A stretch of DNA of 64,000 nt. Origin: Eimeria necatrix (taxonomy: Eukaryota > Apicomplexa > Conoidasida > Eucoccidiorida > Eimeriidae). Positions 11,587-23,928 of the stretch are shown in pieces. Every line of letters starts with the position of its first letter. Position 1 is the first letter of the stretch. Position numbers and translations under genes: made by a program. The notes below the pieces were generated by a model. It was not told the origin of the DNA. It saw only the letters and a program-made list of their open reading frames with translations, and ran no database searches. The DNA lies in assembly GCF_000499385.1 (NCBI RefSeq), contig NW_013654563.1:1-64000 (forward strand), in the 5' to 3' direction.

Positions 11587-13355
11587 TTACGGTTCTAGCT
11601 GAGGCAACCGTCCAAGTGGATCTCTGCCCGACGCGTCTCGTCTCCACTGGTTCCCTGATTCTGCGCCTTGGTTGACCATCGATCGTCTTTGACGCTCGCG
11701 CTCTCTCTCAGCATGCAGCTGCAACGCATCCACAAGGTGTGACGGTTTCTTGTTTCACGCTCACCAATACGTTGCACACTGCGAAGTGCAGTGCAGCGCC
11801 ACAGTGAGAATCCTTTAGCAAATACCTTGTACAAACAATACGCTAAAAGACACCCATGCGACAATCAAATGTCGCTGGGCTCTACTTTCCTGTGGTTTAT
11901 CCTGTTCTCACACGCCAACAGTTACCCGATTTCACTGCCGGCATTTCCACTCTGCCTTTAGCTGTTGATTTAAAAAAGCTTACAAATGTCCAATCGAAGA
12001 TAAAGTCATACTGGTATCCCTCACGGAAGAAAAGGTCCTTGAACAACCGTCTCAAATAAGAATAGTCCGGGCGATCTTCGAATCGCAGAGACCGGCAGTA
12101 GTTCAGATACGTGATAAACTCAACTGCAGACAAAACAAAACGTGTGCTGATCTTCGTTGACCAATGCAGCTTTTATTTCCTGTGACAACCCGAAACAGAC
12201 CACAACCCTGCGTGGTACATAGTCAGCGGGAGTCTCCATATTGCTCGTACATGGAAATTGTTTGCAAAGGACTTCAATAGGAGTCGACATCTTCTTCTCC
12301 ATAATCTTGTCATATTTATCTTTCTTCGTAGTGGCCTTTAACCCTTGCCAGGGTAAGGAACCCCTGTTGAAGTACATTAAGACGTAGCCGAGCGCTTCCA
12401 GATCATCGCGCCTGCTTTGTTCTATTCCCAAGTGGGTGTTCACAGAGGCGTACCTCGCGGTACCTGCGAGCACAATGTCGTGTGGGCAGGACGTCGAAGA
12501 TCGGTAGTGAAAGTGGCATCAGGCATTTTTATGGTGAATAAGCGTGCGCCTGCTGCGTACGCTATCGTACCTGTCAGGTTCTTTCCTTCTCGATAAGGAA
12601 TGTGGGACTGTGTTCTGGGATCTCTGTACTTCTTTGCGAGGCCAAAGTCGATAGCAAAAACAATGGACATCTTTTTGCCCCTACCGATCAAAAAATTGTC
12701 AGGCTTGATGTCTCGATGGATGAAATGTCTGCTGTGGACGAACTCAATACGATTTAGCTGCACGCGAACACAGAATGCCAACCACGTGCTCCATGGCTTA
12801 ATGGAGCGGACAAAACAAGAGGCTTTGTTCTTTTCTACATTCTTCAAAGTGGCTCTGTCAGAAGATCACCATTTGGTCAGCGAGCATCAGAACGGTCTTC
12901 AAAGAAAGCTTTCTGTTGCAAATGCTGAAGAGGTCCTCAAGAGACGGGCCCAAAAGCTCAATAATCATAACGTTGTAATCCCCCTCGATCCCATACCAGT
13001 AAAGAGTTGGGATTCCGATTCCCCCTGTGAGGATTTTGTACAGCTTGCTTTCATAGATTAGTTGTGGATGCCTAGACCGCACGCTTTCCAATTTGATAGC
13101 GACTTCATCTCCTGTGGAGATGTTCGTACCTACGGGACCATCAACAACCCGCACGTATAATGTGAATTCTGTTCCACACTACCCATACTTCCGCCGTTGA
13201 ACCTCCGTACATTACATATGGTGCGCAGGATTCATTGCAACCATGTGATGCCTACAGTGAAGAAACAAATCCGCCTCACCAAGGTAGATGTCGCCGAAGG
13301 ATCCGCTCCCAATCTTCCTCCCCAAACGATACTTTCCCCCCACACGGACGTCCAT
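11587..13355 (-). CDS. CK1: Casein kinase 1 (CK1 alpha-like), 335 aa
   Basis: A serine/threonine kinase of the CK1 family, expected in the cytosol. Six exons (13355-13280, 13129-12870, 12757-12571, 12463-12251, 12123-11984, 11718-11587) total 1008 nt in one frame, ATG to TAA. Visible kinase elements are the Gly-rich loop GSGSFGDIY (residues about 18-26), the ATP-binding lysine in EVAIKLE, the catalytic loop HRDIKPDN, and [11 protein letters not shown] in place of the usual DFG context. The CK1-specific segments are [26 protein letters not shown], and [19 protein letters not shown] near the end of the domain. The tail after FDWT is short (about 50 residues) and Arg-rich (ERERERQRR). Length matches apicomplexan CK1. 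All five introns are GT-AG with consistent phases. Function follows from family membership. Confidence 0.95.
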
Positions 13356-16300
13356 CATCAGCAATACTCACGAGTAACACCCCAAGTATACACACTCCTT
13401 AAAAATAGCGCGATTTGTTCCTTACTGTGGAGATCCTAGTACGAACAAATGAACAACACGCAACTGGCCAAAAAGAAAATGTGTTGAAGTGATTGAGACT
13501 TTATACGGAGGCGCATCTACAGTCCCGCCGTTAGCCGACCCCTGGACTTCGGCAGCCACCCAATGTCAATTTCAGTTTCAATACGGTACCAACGTGTCAG
13601 CTAACACCACAACTATTTTTGAAATTTCCTGGAAAGCTACAGTAGCCCGCGAAGCCACCCCCTGGTGCTGGTATCCCCCTGCCAGTGCCGAACTAGCGAA
13701 CTCCTGCAAGTGGCAACACCACGTCCCCTCAGTAAGTCTCGTCGACATAGGCAGGCGAACAGGAGTTACCTGCTTCAATTTCGACGGCCACCGGGCAGCC
13801 GGTTTACCTCAACTGCCCGGCTGCCGGAAATGTCGGGCGCCGGGTCTGCGTCCAGCAGGGAACGAGCAGATGGCCCCTCTACAAGACGGCCCGCCACAAG
13901 CAGTGTAAAGGTAACGGAAGCAGCAGCACGCTGCCGTAGATGACCGATGCTATCGACGCTTTCACGTAAAAGGTGCACCGCGTCAGGATGAGGCACGCCA
14001 CGCACGTGGCGCTGCTTCTTAGGGAAAGACGCAGCAAAAACTCGCCAGAAGGGGAAGAGGTGAACCCCCTTGAACGCAGCCAGAACTCGGCAACCACAGA
14101 AGAATAAGAATGCGTTTGTTCCTGTTGATGCCGGCAGGCAGCCTCCAACGCTCCTGCGGTCCCCAGACTCCCCTGGAAGCGGCTGGAGTGATTTGCGTTC
14201 TCCCACAGTCTCTCTCGCTTCCAAGAAGTACGGCTGCGACACCAAGCAGGCTGCCGGACCATACATGCACGTTGCCTCAGGGAGCAACCCCGCGGCAGCT
14301 CCTGTAGCTGCTAAGCAAGCGCAGCACTTGGTGGGCTCCCAAGGGATCGGGTCGGCTGCTGCTGCTGCTCCCTGTGCGGCAGCAAAGACGCTAAATGGCA
14401 CAACAATGAACTGCAAGGAAGCTGAAGCGATTAGGTAGCCGAGACATCCGGTGTGGTGGCTACTGCGGCCATGGCGGCAGCAGCGGCGGCAGCAGCTGAC
14501 GCAGAAGCCAGCACTTTGCTCTGATGGTAGCGATCCTCCAGACGGGGAAATTGTACGCACGCATGAGCATATTTTCCCGCATTGGAGTAAGGTTAAGATT
14601 GACTGAGGTTATTTGTTCGCGCAGAGCCGAGCATTAGACGCAAGTTGCATCTACTCGAGGAACAGCATTTGCGGCACCGTCCTCGCCCGCTGCCGTACTG
14701 CATTCGCTCTTCATCAACGGCAGTGAGGATTCCCTGAATGCTGCCATCTTAGGCAGGAAAACAAAGAAGAACGTTGATTCGCGCGCAGCTGACAATTTCG
14801 GCTGCTTGGAGGAGGTTGCACACAGGCGCACTGCTAGTCGTCCCGCTTACCTGCGGATGATTTCGTTGTTGTCATTGCCTTTGTAAAACATATGCTGCGA
14901 ACTTGCCCTCTGAAGCTTCGGAACATTTCTCCCAAGAATGTTGTATTGGATATCTGTATTCACTGTGAATGTGTTCCGTCGTTATATGCGCCCAGCGTGG
15001 TAAGTGTACTCAGAGGTGGTGTTGCGTAAGATGTGGTATTGCGGTAGGGTCGCGAGATGGGCATATATCCAGCGATGCAACTCACTCGTACCAACAGATT
15101 CCAATTATGGCTTGCAGTCCTGTACTTCACCCCCGGGCTTCCGTATACACCGCCAATTTGGACAGTTTAGATGGCTGTGAGTGAACGGTTTCTTCAGGGA
15201 TGTCGAGTTATTGCAGTACTGATTATTTAGTTAAACCAACCTTTCACTTCGATAAGAAATATGCTGGCTTGGTCGGGCCGACCACTGACTCCATCTTGCC
15301 TTCCGCTGTTTGTTCACTATAGTGTTCTGGCTAATTGAGCGCGAAAATGGGGAGAAGAGTACAGCCGAGAAGGCAATCAATGCTGGGAAATTGGGAATCC
15401 TTGTATTGTTTACTTCCTTGCGTGTCGTGCAACATGCGAGTTCCATGTAGCGGCTGTACTCCCATATTTGTGGATTGTCGTGAATGAAGTCCAGTGGCTG
15501 TGAACAACCTTCCACGGATTAGGAGCCTTTGGCCAATGCCTGCACAGATCACAAAGCCAAATTTAACTTTGCTTGTCGAGGCTTACACCCATTTTCGGCT
15601 GCCTCCAACTCCAGAGACCCACTATTCCAACCAACTCCGCCTCAAGAAAACACAACAACTGAGTATTTAGTGCGGGCGGCTCCCACATACCAAGCGAATG
15701 GGAGAGAAGATTTGTTGCGGGGATCACGGCAACAGCTGAGAAGCACAGTTGCTCACCAGCTTGAGCCAGATGGGCTGTTGTTCATGACCCTCATTGCATG
15801 GGCCCTTGTCCCATCAGAAGCCAGCCATTGAGAGCATATTTACGCGTTTTATCTGCATTTGATATAGACCGATCTCACGCGCATCCCTCGAACTAGCGGT
15901 TTTAAGCACTGACGAAGTTGACGGTCATGGTATAGGCGCTAGAGAGGATTGGGAATTACGAACTGCACAGGTTTCATATCACGACTCTAGCCCTAACAAG
16001 TAAACTCTTCCCGAGTTGAAATACGACTTTTGTAGGCGAGAGAGAAGCCGGAAACTCTTTGTAAAGAGGTGCCGGGTTCCTTAAATTTCCGCTCTCCTGT
16101 TGTAGGCAGCGGCCTCTGTATGCGCCGCGTTAATAATCTGCGCCATCCGGACATCTCGCTACCAGGCTGCAACAGGGTACGGGAGTGCAGCCTCTTTGTT
16201 AAGTTTGGGAAGAATTAGGCACACCTTTAGCATGAACGTCACTTTCCGGAGGGCAGGTACTCAAGAACAAGCAAGGTGAATCACGGGCTTCGCACTTTCC

Positions 16301-17887
16301 TCCCCGGTGTTAGGAGGCTGGAGGCTGCAGTCCCTCAGATAAGGCCTGTAGTTGTATATCGCTACACCAATATCATAGTTCACTCACTTGCCGCCAGCCT
16401 TGTAACCCACTACTCTAGCGGCCGCTCCTCAACACGTAGACTACTCTGCAGGAATAAAGCTCAAGCACTGCAATTAGTGTTTGACTAGCAGCAAAAACAC
16501 GAATAGAGGCTTTAAGGACTTGCTGTAGCACCAGCGATAGTACTGGTCAAACTGTCGCGCATGCAACAAGTAACTACGGGGCGGCGAGCGTGTTGCCGGA
16601 ACGAGACCCAGAATATTCCGTTCAAACACCCGGCATCGTGTGGCTTGTGAAAGGCAGATGCTCGGCTCGGTGTATCTTGCTGCGCTCTCCTATATTTGTA
16701 TTTGATTATGCAGAAACGTTCGTAAGCTTACGCTAAATTTCCAGAGTGGGCATTTGTGGTGATAGGAATAAGAATGACGAAACGCGTGACCGGCCCACGA
16801 TGCATGAACGGTATCCAATAGTGCACGAACGGTGGCCAAGAAGAGTTTCATTTTATCGAGACCTCTTAGAAGGCCCTTCAGTGTCAGTTCAAGCTTCAAA
16901 CCTGCGTCAACGGTTACAACCTTTCCCACGAAATTTATAAGGTAAGGGGAACAGCAAAAGGCACTCAGCGGTGGATCGAGCACAATGCTGCTAGAATACT
17001 TCTTTCACGCAATCATTCAGTAAGCACGCCTCTTATGCTTCGTGAAGATAATGGGTTTGGAGCAAGGGAAATCAAGGACGAGAGAGGTGAGCTTCGGTGT
17101 TTTCGTCTTTCTACCTTTAAAAGCATCCTGTTCCAGAATTTTGAGACACTATTGACCTTGGGGATTAGCAAAAAGTATCTGTAAAAGTGGTGACAGGCAC
17201 CATATCAGTAACAGCTGAGATGCGCCCACACTTCCCAACCCCCTTCCCGCTCCCCCTCCCCATCCCCAGGTCCCCCTTGCGGGGGACCTGGGAGGCAGAC
17301 TGCATTGGTTACGAGGAACAGCAGTCCGGTAAGGCGCGGCCAGTTCCGCTATTTACGCAACCGAGAGTCCGATAAATATGATATTTTCTAGGCGCCTATT
17401 TGTCATTGGGGTTATTGGCTTCGATCAGGCGTGCACAAATGAGTGGAAGCGGCTATAATGCTTGGTGTGAGCTTGACTGTATCAGCCTTCTTCCGCACTA
17501 CGAATTTCCATCCATATGCGCGGGAAACACTGTTCTGCGTGTTTTGAGCTCAACCAATCCTGTGCACGTGGCCGGACCCAGGTTGTAGTAGGCAAGTCTG
17601 AAGAGACAGGAGCTACTCGCATCCAGAAGGGTGACCTCGCAGTCTAGCGAGGCTCGCAACCTATGCTGGGCGTAGTGCGTCTCTGAAATATGCGGCTGAC
17701 AACTAAATCGATCTGATCTGGACTACGTATGGAAAATGCGGGCTCTCCGAGTTTGCAAATGGATCGCTCAGCAGCATCGAGGCAGTTGGTGAGCTACACC
17801 AATTTGCTGTGCACACACTGGCGCGAGGTCAGAAGGTAGCATCATCATCGGTACGAAAGGAAGAGGTCTCTTTTCGTTGTCTAAATA
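13356..17887. other. 4.5 kb with overlapping open frames but no supported gene
   Basis: From 13.49 to 14.56 kb several frames on both strands are open at once. One is a 261-codon minus frame (14560-13775); another is a plus frame at 14070-14438 with KKYGCDTKQAAGPYMHVASG. This is GC-rich DNA where long frames arise easily, and I could not choose a coding strand. A single plus frame at 15529-15831 (contains ENTTTEYLVRAAPTYQANG) has protein-like composition but no splice partner. The rest shows nothing convincing. The first few hundred bases should contain the casein kinase promoter. Confidence 0.35.
17265..17292. repeat. Perfect 12-bp inverted repeat with 4-nt loop
   Basis: cccaggtccccc at 17265-17276 pairs perfectly with gggggacctggg at 17281-17292 around a ttgc loop. 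A pyrimidine-rich run (ccccttcccgctccccctcc) lies just upstream. Transcribed from either strand, it would form a very stable hairpin. No gene was placed here. Confidence 0.9.
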
Positions 17888-18472
17888 ATGGCAAGGAAAA
17901 AGCGCAAAGGTGTTTTTCCTGTTCCCTTCGCAGAAACACTACTCGCGCTTTGCTCCAGTAAGTCACCTCTAACTAGCACGGTATGTATTTACTACAAGGC
18001 ATCCAGGGACAAAACCAACACTCCAGACAAGACTCATTCGAGTCAAATTGTATGTGTTCGTATGTTCCTGTTTTCCCTATTTAGAGTATCAATATTGGCG
18101 GTGAGTAAAGTTAAATGGCTTTCTTATCTGCTTCGGCCGTTCTCCTTAGCTTGGTCCCGGCAATTAAGCTAAGAGGAGAATTTCGTGCTTCTGAGGCATG
18201 TTGCTTTCTTGGACTTGCTTGCAAAGTATGAGAGCTCTTGAAAATGCTCTGCTACGTCTAGCGACCTCCGCAAATTGTAGCGCCAGGAATCGCTGGGTGT
18301 GCGGCAGAATTGGAGTTCGTTGCACTGTTGCGAAGTCGTGACCATGGAGTGTTAATGTGTAAATGCATGCCTAGGCACGACAAAAACGTACCTTGTTTTA
18401 TCTGTTCGTATGCATTTTTGCAGTTGTGGCCAGCTATTTAGACGGGTTGAACACTGCAAAGAAGCAGCGTAA
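17888..18472 (+). CDS. 44-aa CX9C protein, three exons including a 16-nt microexon
   Basis: Exons are 17888-17957, 18085-18100 (16 nt) and 18424-18472, 135 nt in all, in phase from ATG to TAA. The donors are CCA|GTAAGT and GCG|GTGAGT; the acceptors follow pyrimidine-rich tracts (ttccctatttag, atttttgcag). An in-frame TAA two codons upstream fixes the start. The protein begins with a basic MARKKRKG and contains ETLLALC, then a Cys-x9-Cys pair (Cys30 and Cys40) in CGQLFRRVEHC. This resembles a CHCH/CX9C mitochondrial protein, for example the small mitoribosomal Mrp10/mS37 type, but the first pair has only one cysteine (Val at position 12). The family call is inference. It lies tail to tail with the TSP1 gene. 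Confidence 0.6.
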
Positions 18473-19690
18473 TGAAATATATATTCCTCCTGTGTCTCCT
18501 TTTCTTCGCCTCTTCCTCGCCTGTCTTTCTTTTTATTCACAACTTCTACTTTCGTTGCCTTCAATTTCTTTTTATTTCTCTCCTTTAGTCTCTGGTTTAG
18601 CACCAACTGCTTTCCTGCTGGAAACAAAGCCTGAAAGCTCAACGTGGCCCTAGGGTGTCCATGAACCCGTGCAGCTGTATCATGCCTTCACATGGCTCCA
18701 CTTCAGTCACGTACCGAAGCCCTGAGTCCCAAATTCATAATCTGCAGGGGCCAATGGCAGTCCTGTTTCTGGCTTGATTTCTTGCTGTCGCAGAGCTTAC
18801 CGTCTGGTGGTCTCTCTCGTCCCATTGTTGGAGGACAATTCCACATGGTACCGCAATGGCAGTGCCTCAAATATTCAATACGGAGACTAAAACCCCAAGA
18901 ATATATGCTTTTGTTGCGATAAAGTTCTATTTGAACAATGCCAGCACTTGTTCGAGTAACGCAGTAAACTATACAAATCTGCTTCAATAAGCGCGATCAC
19001 TACAACAACTGGGCAAGCGTGGGCATGTCAGGAAAAGTGCAAAGGAAAGCTAGCTACAAAAAGGAAAAAGTGTCCAAAAGCAGCTGATCATAAAATTTCA
19101 AATCTGTCATTGAAGTAATCGGCTTGTCCCGAAACAGAGCTTTGATGCGCACTCGACTCCCGTCCAAATTTCCATGCTTGGCCCTCCAGCATCCACGTGA
19201 TTATCCGTAACAACGCTTTGGAGAGCGAAACTGTATTTAGCCGGAACTATTTTTGAACATGCGAATACAAAAACAGATTGTAGGGCCTTAGTTAATATTA
19301 AGGACACAACACATTTAGAAAAGAACTACCACGTTAGGGCTGTTATTGGAGAAGACGACGCTGACGATATAATGGAGCATGATTCCAAAATTAAAAATTC
19401 ATACGTCACACCTTAGAGCATCGGGCAATGAATGGCCGTCATAGCGTAACGTGTACGGAAAATTTCACTCGCTACAACGCAGCATATTGCGTAGTATTCA
19501 AAAGATCTGCATAGGAAAGTCAATCACAGAAGCAATAGCTAAATATTTTGCTGTGGCGATCAAATAGAAGGAACTTTTGGAGTTATGAGACTCCTCAGCT
19601 TTGCAATTTCACTTCAGGGTTGAAGATAAGAAATAGGAGACATACAGCTCTACTTATGCTGAGCCATCCGTCCAGGACTCAGTAGGATGC

Positions 19691-22600
19691 CTATAAAGGT
19701 TGCTCAGCTTCCTGGCTCTCTAACTTTGTCAGATCAATACTGCCATCATCCTTAGTGCCTTCTCTCCCAGTTAAAGCACCAATGTTGTCGGAATTCTCGT
19801 GAGTATGGGTGCCACTTCCACTTTTCAAAGTCTGTTCTTCTTCTGCAGTGTCGGTTACGACATGCTGCATTAACAACGAATCCAATTGCTCCAAGGCTTC
19901 TTCTTGAGAAGCATCTTTCCCCTCCTCTCTCTCAACCTGATCCTTGTACTCTTGGATCATTTTCTTGTACTTAATCATCTGCTCGCGTGCTGCCATTAGG
20001 TCTCTCTGACGCTGCATATTGATTACTTCTCTATAGGCAGCCATGGATGTGCCCCAACGTCTCCACATCTCAAGACCCGCTAATAGTAATAGGACACAAC
20101 CAACAGCTGCCAATAAAAAAACTCCACCAATCGGGCGCATGAGGTCATTTTCGTTTGACGCACCGTCGTCGTCAGTGGCTGGTTGGTCTGGCGGCACAGG
20201 GAAGGTAACGAGGCTGACTTCACAGCCCTCACCGCTCGTGCAAGTGCGGGTCTCGAAAATGCTAGATGGGCAAGGTTTTCCTTCCGCAGCGGCGGCACGA
20301 AGTATATGCCACACACGCATTTGTCTGCACCCGATACACTCCGACCAGCGAGACGGAGACGGATAGCAGTCTTCGGCTCTTAAAAGGCTTACTCCAAAAA
20401 CGGAGTTGCATAGCCCATCTGTATCTCAAATTTACATGAATACGGCAGGAATTTTATGGTCGCAGCAACTGCTGTGGAGCGAAGGAACAATATCATCTCT
20501 TGTTTAATAGGAAAACCTTAAGCGCTTCCCCAAAAACCGAAAACAGATTAGTGAACGCAAAAGATAGGAGCTCAAACTAGTTGTCTATTTATAATTCTGG
20601 GAATTACGTAGCCAATAGATGGGGAGTTCAGTGCGAATGGCATAGCCCACCTGCGCAAGGCTCATGCTGGAAAAACTCGCAGGGAATTCCCCCTTCCTTT
20701 TCCGTTTGGTATACTTGCATGAACCTACGGCAAGACAAACCACAAAGATGTGGTGTAACCCATTACCAGGTATTCCTGTTTGTCGCCTAACTTTCAAGCT
20801 TCTATATCTGTTCGACTGCTGGCTGGCGTAGCTAGACAATGAAAATGTAGGATATCATTGGTTTATACGCATAAAAGTAAGGTCAGTACACGCCTTTTTC
20901 GTCGACAGTCGGCTTGACACGCCGTCCACTCGCTCCACGCTCCTTGACAGTCGAGGCTCAAGTGAGATGTAAGCCTCTGTACAACTGGCACACTACAGCT
21001 GGAAGGACCCAAGAAGCCTCCTGGAGGACAGGTTTCCAAAGGCATGCCAAATACTTGAAACTCTGCAATTCGAAACGGCTGCGTTGCCTTTATGGATATT
21101 GTTTTAGCCCGGTACAACCGCAAATCCATCGCCTCCCACACGCTTTGCGCAGCTGGGGATGGAGGTACACTTGTTTCCCATGTATGGATATCCTCTCCAC
21201 TGTCATCGACAACTGACAGTGAAAAGTTGAAAGAAGCAACTTGAGCTGCTTCTGTACCTGCTACGGATACAAATGCCAAGCGTATATGCCACAAATCTAT
21301 GACACTTTTGAGCTCGACAGTTACTAATGCTTCCCCGTTTGCTCCGAGTTGGATTTGCGTTGAGGTATCCAGCAACCCATCTTGCCACAGCTGTATCTCA
21401 GGACTCTCAGAATTCCCCAATTTATCAAAAGATCTCAACATTTGTTCATCCAGCTGCGGCGTAAGTTCCTCAGGCAAGCGTCCAGCAAATTTTAATGTCG
21501 CGGAGGGCCCAGATATCTGCGTATGTAGAGATAGTGTGCCATTTTTCATGCTTGCAGAGGCTGCATCTGGTTCTCCGTCTGCGTTGACGGGCTGCCTGTT
21601 GATGAGGATATTCCCAATATCAACACGACTGCATGGAGACTCGAGGCAGTGCTTGGCCAGCTCAACGCCGGCCTGAAAAGCGCAAGCAGAGCCCCCGCGG
21701 GAAGCAACCTTTACTTGGTACGCATGAAGAGAGACGCAGAACTCCGAACAATTCGCTGTCGATAATGAAGGTGACCACCTGAGTCACAAAGGCATCGAAT
21801 GCATGTTGGATCTCCTTACTGACCAGCAAGGGCGTCTGTCCACACTAATGCAAAGATAAGGTGCACACTACAGGATGCATGATGCTGCCACGCAAAATAC
21901 GAACTCTCCAAGACAATCGCCATCTGTGTAGAATCCGGTGGCCCTTTGTACAGAAGCAATCCTTCCTGGGAGTTCTGCCGGGACGTAGTAAAAACTTTCG
22001 TCCACCGAGAACCTTTTCGTCGTCAACAAGTTAATCCAGATTACTGAGTCTGGAGCTTTCTGTAGAGATGTCACTGTCCTGGTTGGCAACAGGGAACCAT
22101 GCAAGACGCGCCTTATTTCAATCTGCGACTCCTCTATTAGAGACCCGTCTCTCAGTCGTTCTTCTACGTGGAGAATGTGGTTCACTGTGTCATGGTGCAG
22201 CAGCAGCACCGAAGTACTGCCCGCAGCAGAACAGTGAAATGAACGGTACGAGTCCGCATTGAAGACTCTTAGTGTCATTTCGTTGTACGAACGACTACCA
22301 GAGATGGGGACCTGCATGTAGAGCAACTGCCCCCGACGCGCTTTGGAGAACTCGGGAAGTGCTGTATCGTCCCACCAAGGAAGGGGAGTTGTTTCCCAAG
22401 AAGCATCGTCGCTTCGCGCTGTGGGCGATGGCTTCTGCCGCTGCTGTGTAGATTGTGAAGCTGTCTCTTCGAGAGCAAGGAAAACTGCCCACTGATCATA
22501 GAACAGCGGCGCAGCGCAGAAGCCTTTGATTGTGGCAGGGCTGGCAAACTTGACAGATGGAAGTTTGAAGCCTCCTCCAGCAACGAACCTAAATTCACTT

Positions 22601-23928
22601 TCTACGGGATTACTGTGGAAGTACGTCACATCGTTAGCAATAGGGTGCTCAGCGAAGATGGCGTCGGGAATTTTGGTGTTCGCCACCTCAGGCTTTTTAA
22701 GATTCGATATAAACGATGACCCCTTGTTCTCTTGTGCATTGGACAAAGAATCGTAGTAGAATAGCACCTGTTGAAGTTTTTCCCTACTCTCATCCGCACG
22801 CGTGTACTCAGCCCCCCGAACAATGTAGTAGCTTCTCATCGCTTCAGGCGGATAAAAATTCTCATGGTAGGCTCCCGCTCGTGAAAGCCACAGGTTGTTA
22901 GGGTATTGCACTGAAACTTGAGTCATCCTACCAAACTCCCTTATCTGCAATGTGTTGCTGAGCGAACCAATGGCGAAGTGCTTGTGGACACGGCTTCCAT
23001 CAGTCCCTGGCCCCAGAAACACAAACGAATCTCCGTACGTGTGTGGCTTAAGATTCGGACAGTCTTGAGAAAGCTGGTACTCTTCAATGGAAGTGAAATA
23101 CTCAAGCGGCACCCCATCTTCTCCGCCATAATGGAGGCACAGAGGACAATCGTGACTAAGGTTAACACTTGGACTGCCAACGACCTTCTCAAAGAGCGAC
23201 AGCTTTTCTGGAGCGCGCACATCGTAGAAGACTATTTCGCATGGCAAATTTGAGTTGGCGACACAGCACTGTAAGTTAACGCATGCAGAAGGCAACATGC
23301 GTGTAAATGCAACAAAATAAGCTATGTAACCTTGTTCATCCACCCTATAGCCAAAAAAGCGCGGCTCTTGTCGATCACCGGCAGTTAAAGTCAGCTCCGA
23401 CCCCTCCTGCTCTCCGTCGCTGCGAATCTCCACACGCCTAGCAACGCACATTTTTTCCCTCCTACTGAGCAGCAACGGAGTCTCCCCAGGGTTTGCAGTG
23501 ATGAATTGGTTGCCTTCGAACCTCCAACCACGCAGTGCTGCATCTGTATAAGGGCAGTGGTGATATACGATGTGAATAGACCCAGAATCTGCTGCATCAA
23601 CTAGCAGCGGCTCGGAATAGGGCTCGCCTGACTCCATATACATACCATATGGTTCGTAAGAGACCCCATAGTCGTTCGCTAAACTGTGGTTTGCTGCAAA
23701 GAGAACCTCAAGAAGCTCAATTTTCGGGATAGCTGTGACGGGAAGGATAAGTCCGATTGACAGAGCTGCATATTTACCAGATTCGAATGTACAAAGCCCT
23801 GCATGTGGAAGACGTTGAGGAAAAAGCATCAGGATTGTAAAGACAGCGAGAAAGGTAGTTGCGACTGCACTGAATCTTCGATGCCTACACCTCCCCCAAA
23901 CCATGAACTGCCACAAATTTGTAGGCAT
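19691..23928 (-). CDS. TSP1-domain type I membrane protein, 1198 aa
   Basis: Three exons (23928-21905, 21778-20892, 20376-19691) total 3597 nt in one frame. The start ATG has AAAATGC context and is followed by a hydrophobic stretch (AVFTILMLF) that can serve as signal peptide or anchor. About 800 residues of Cys-containing ectodomain follow. A segment ending IRIAEFQVFG-like (IAEFQVFGMPLE) resembles a galactose-binding (F5/8-type) fold. Close to the membrane lies a thrombospondin type 1 region (WSEWTACQADC, later RWSECIGCRQ and TCTSGEGC). One transmembrane helix (GGVFLLAAVGCVLLLLAGLE) precedes a tail of about 115 residues. The tail is charged, probably coiled coil at first (QRQRDLMAAREQMIKYKKM), then acidic. 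It ends EAEQPL and lacks the near-terminal Trp of TRAP-type adhesins. A host or parasite surface role is inferred. The first splice donor (GA|GTTCGT) is weak. Confidence 0.8.

Noticed and set aside
13775..14560. 261-codon minus-strand frame as a membrane protein gene
   Set aside because: It starts at GTG rather than ATG, other frames are equally open, and no splice or domain evidence favours it.
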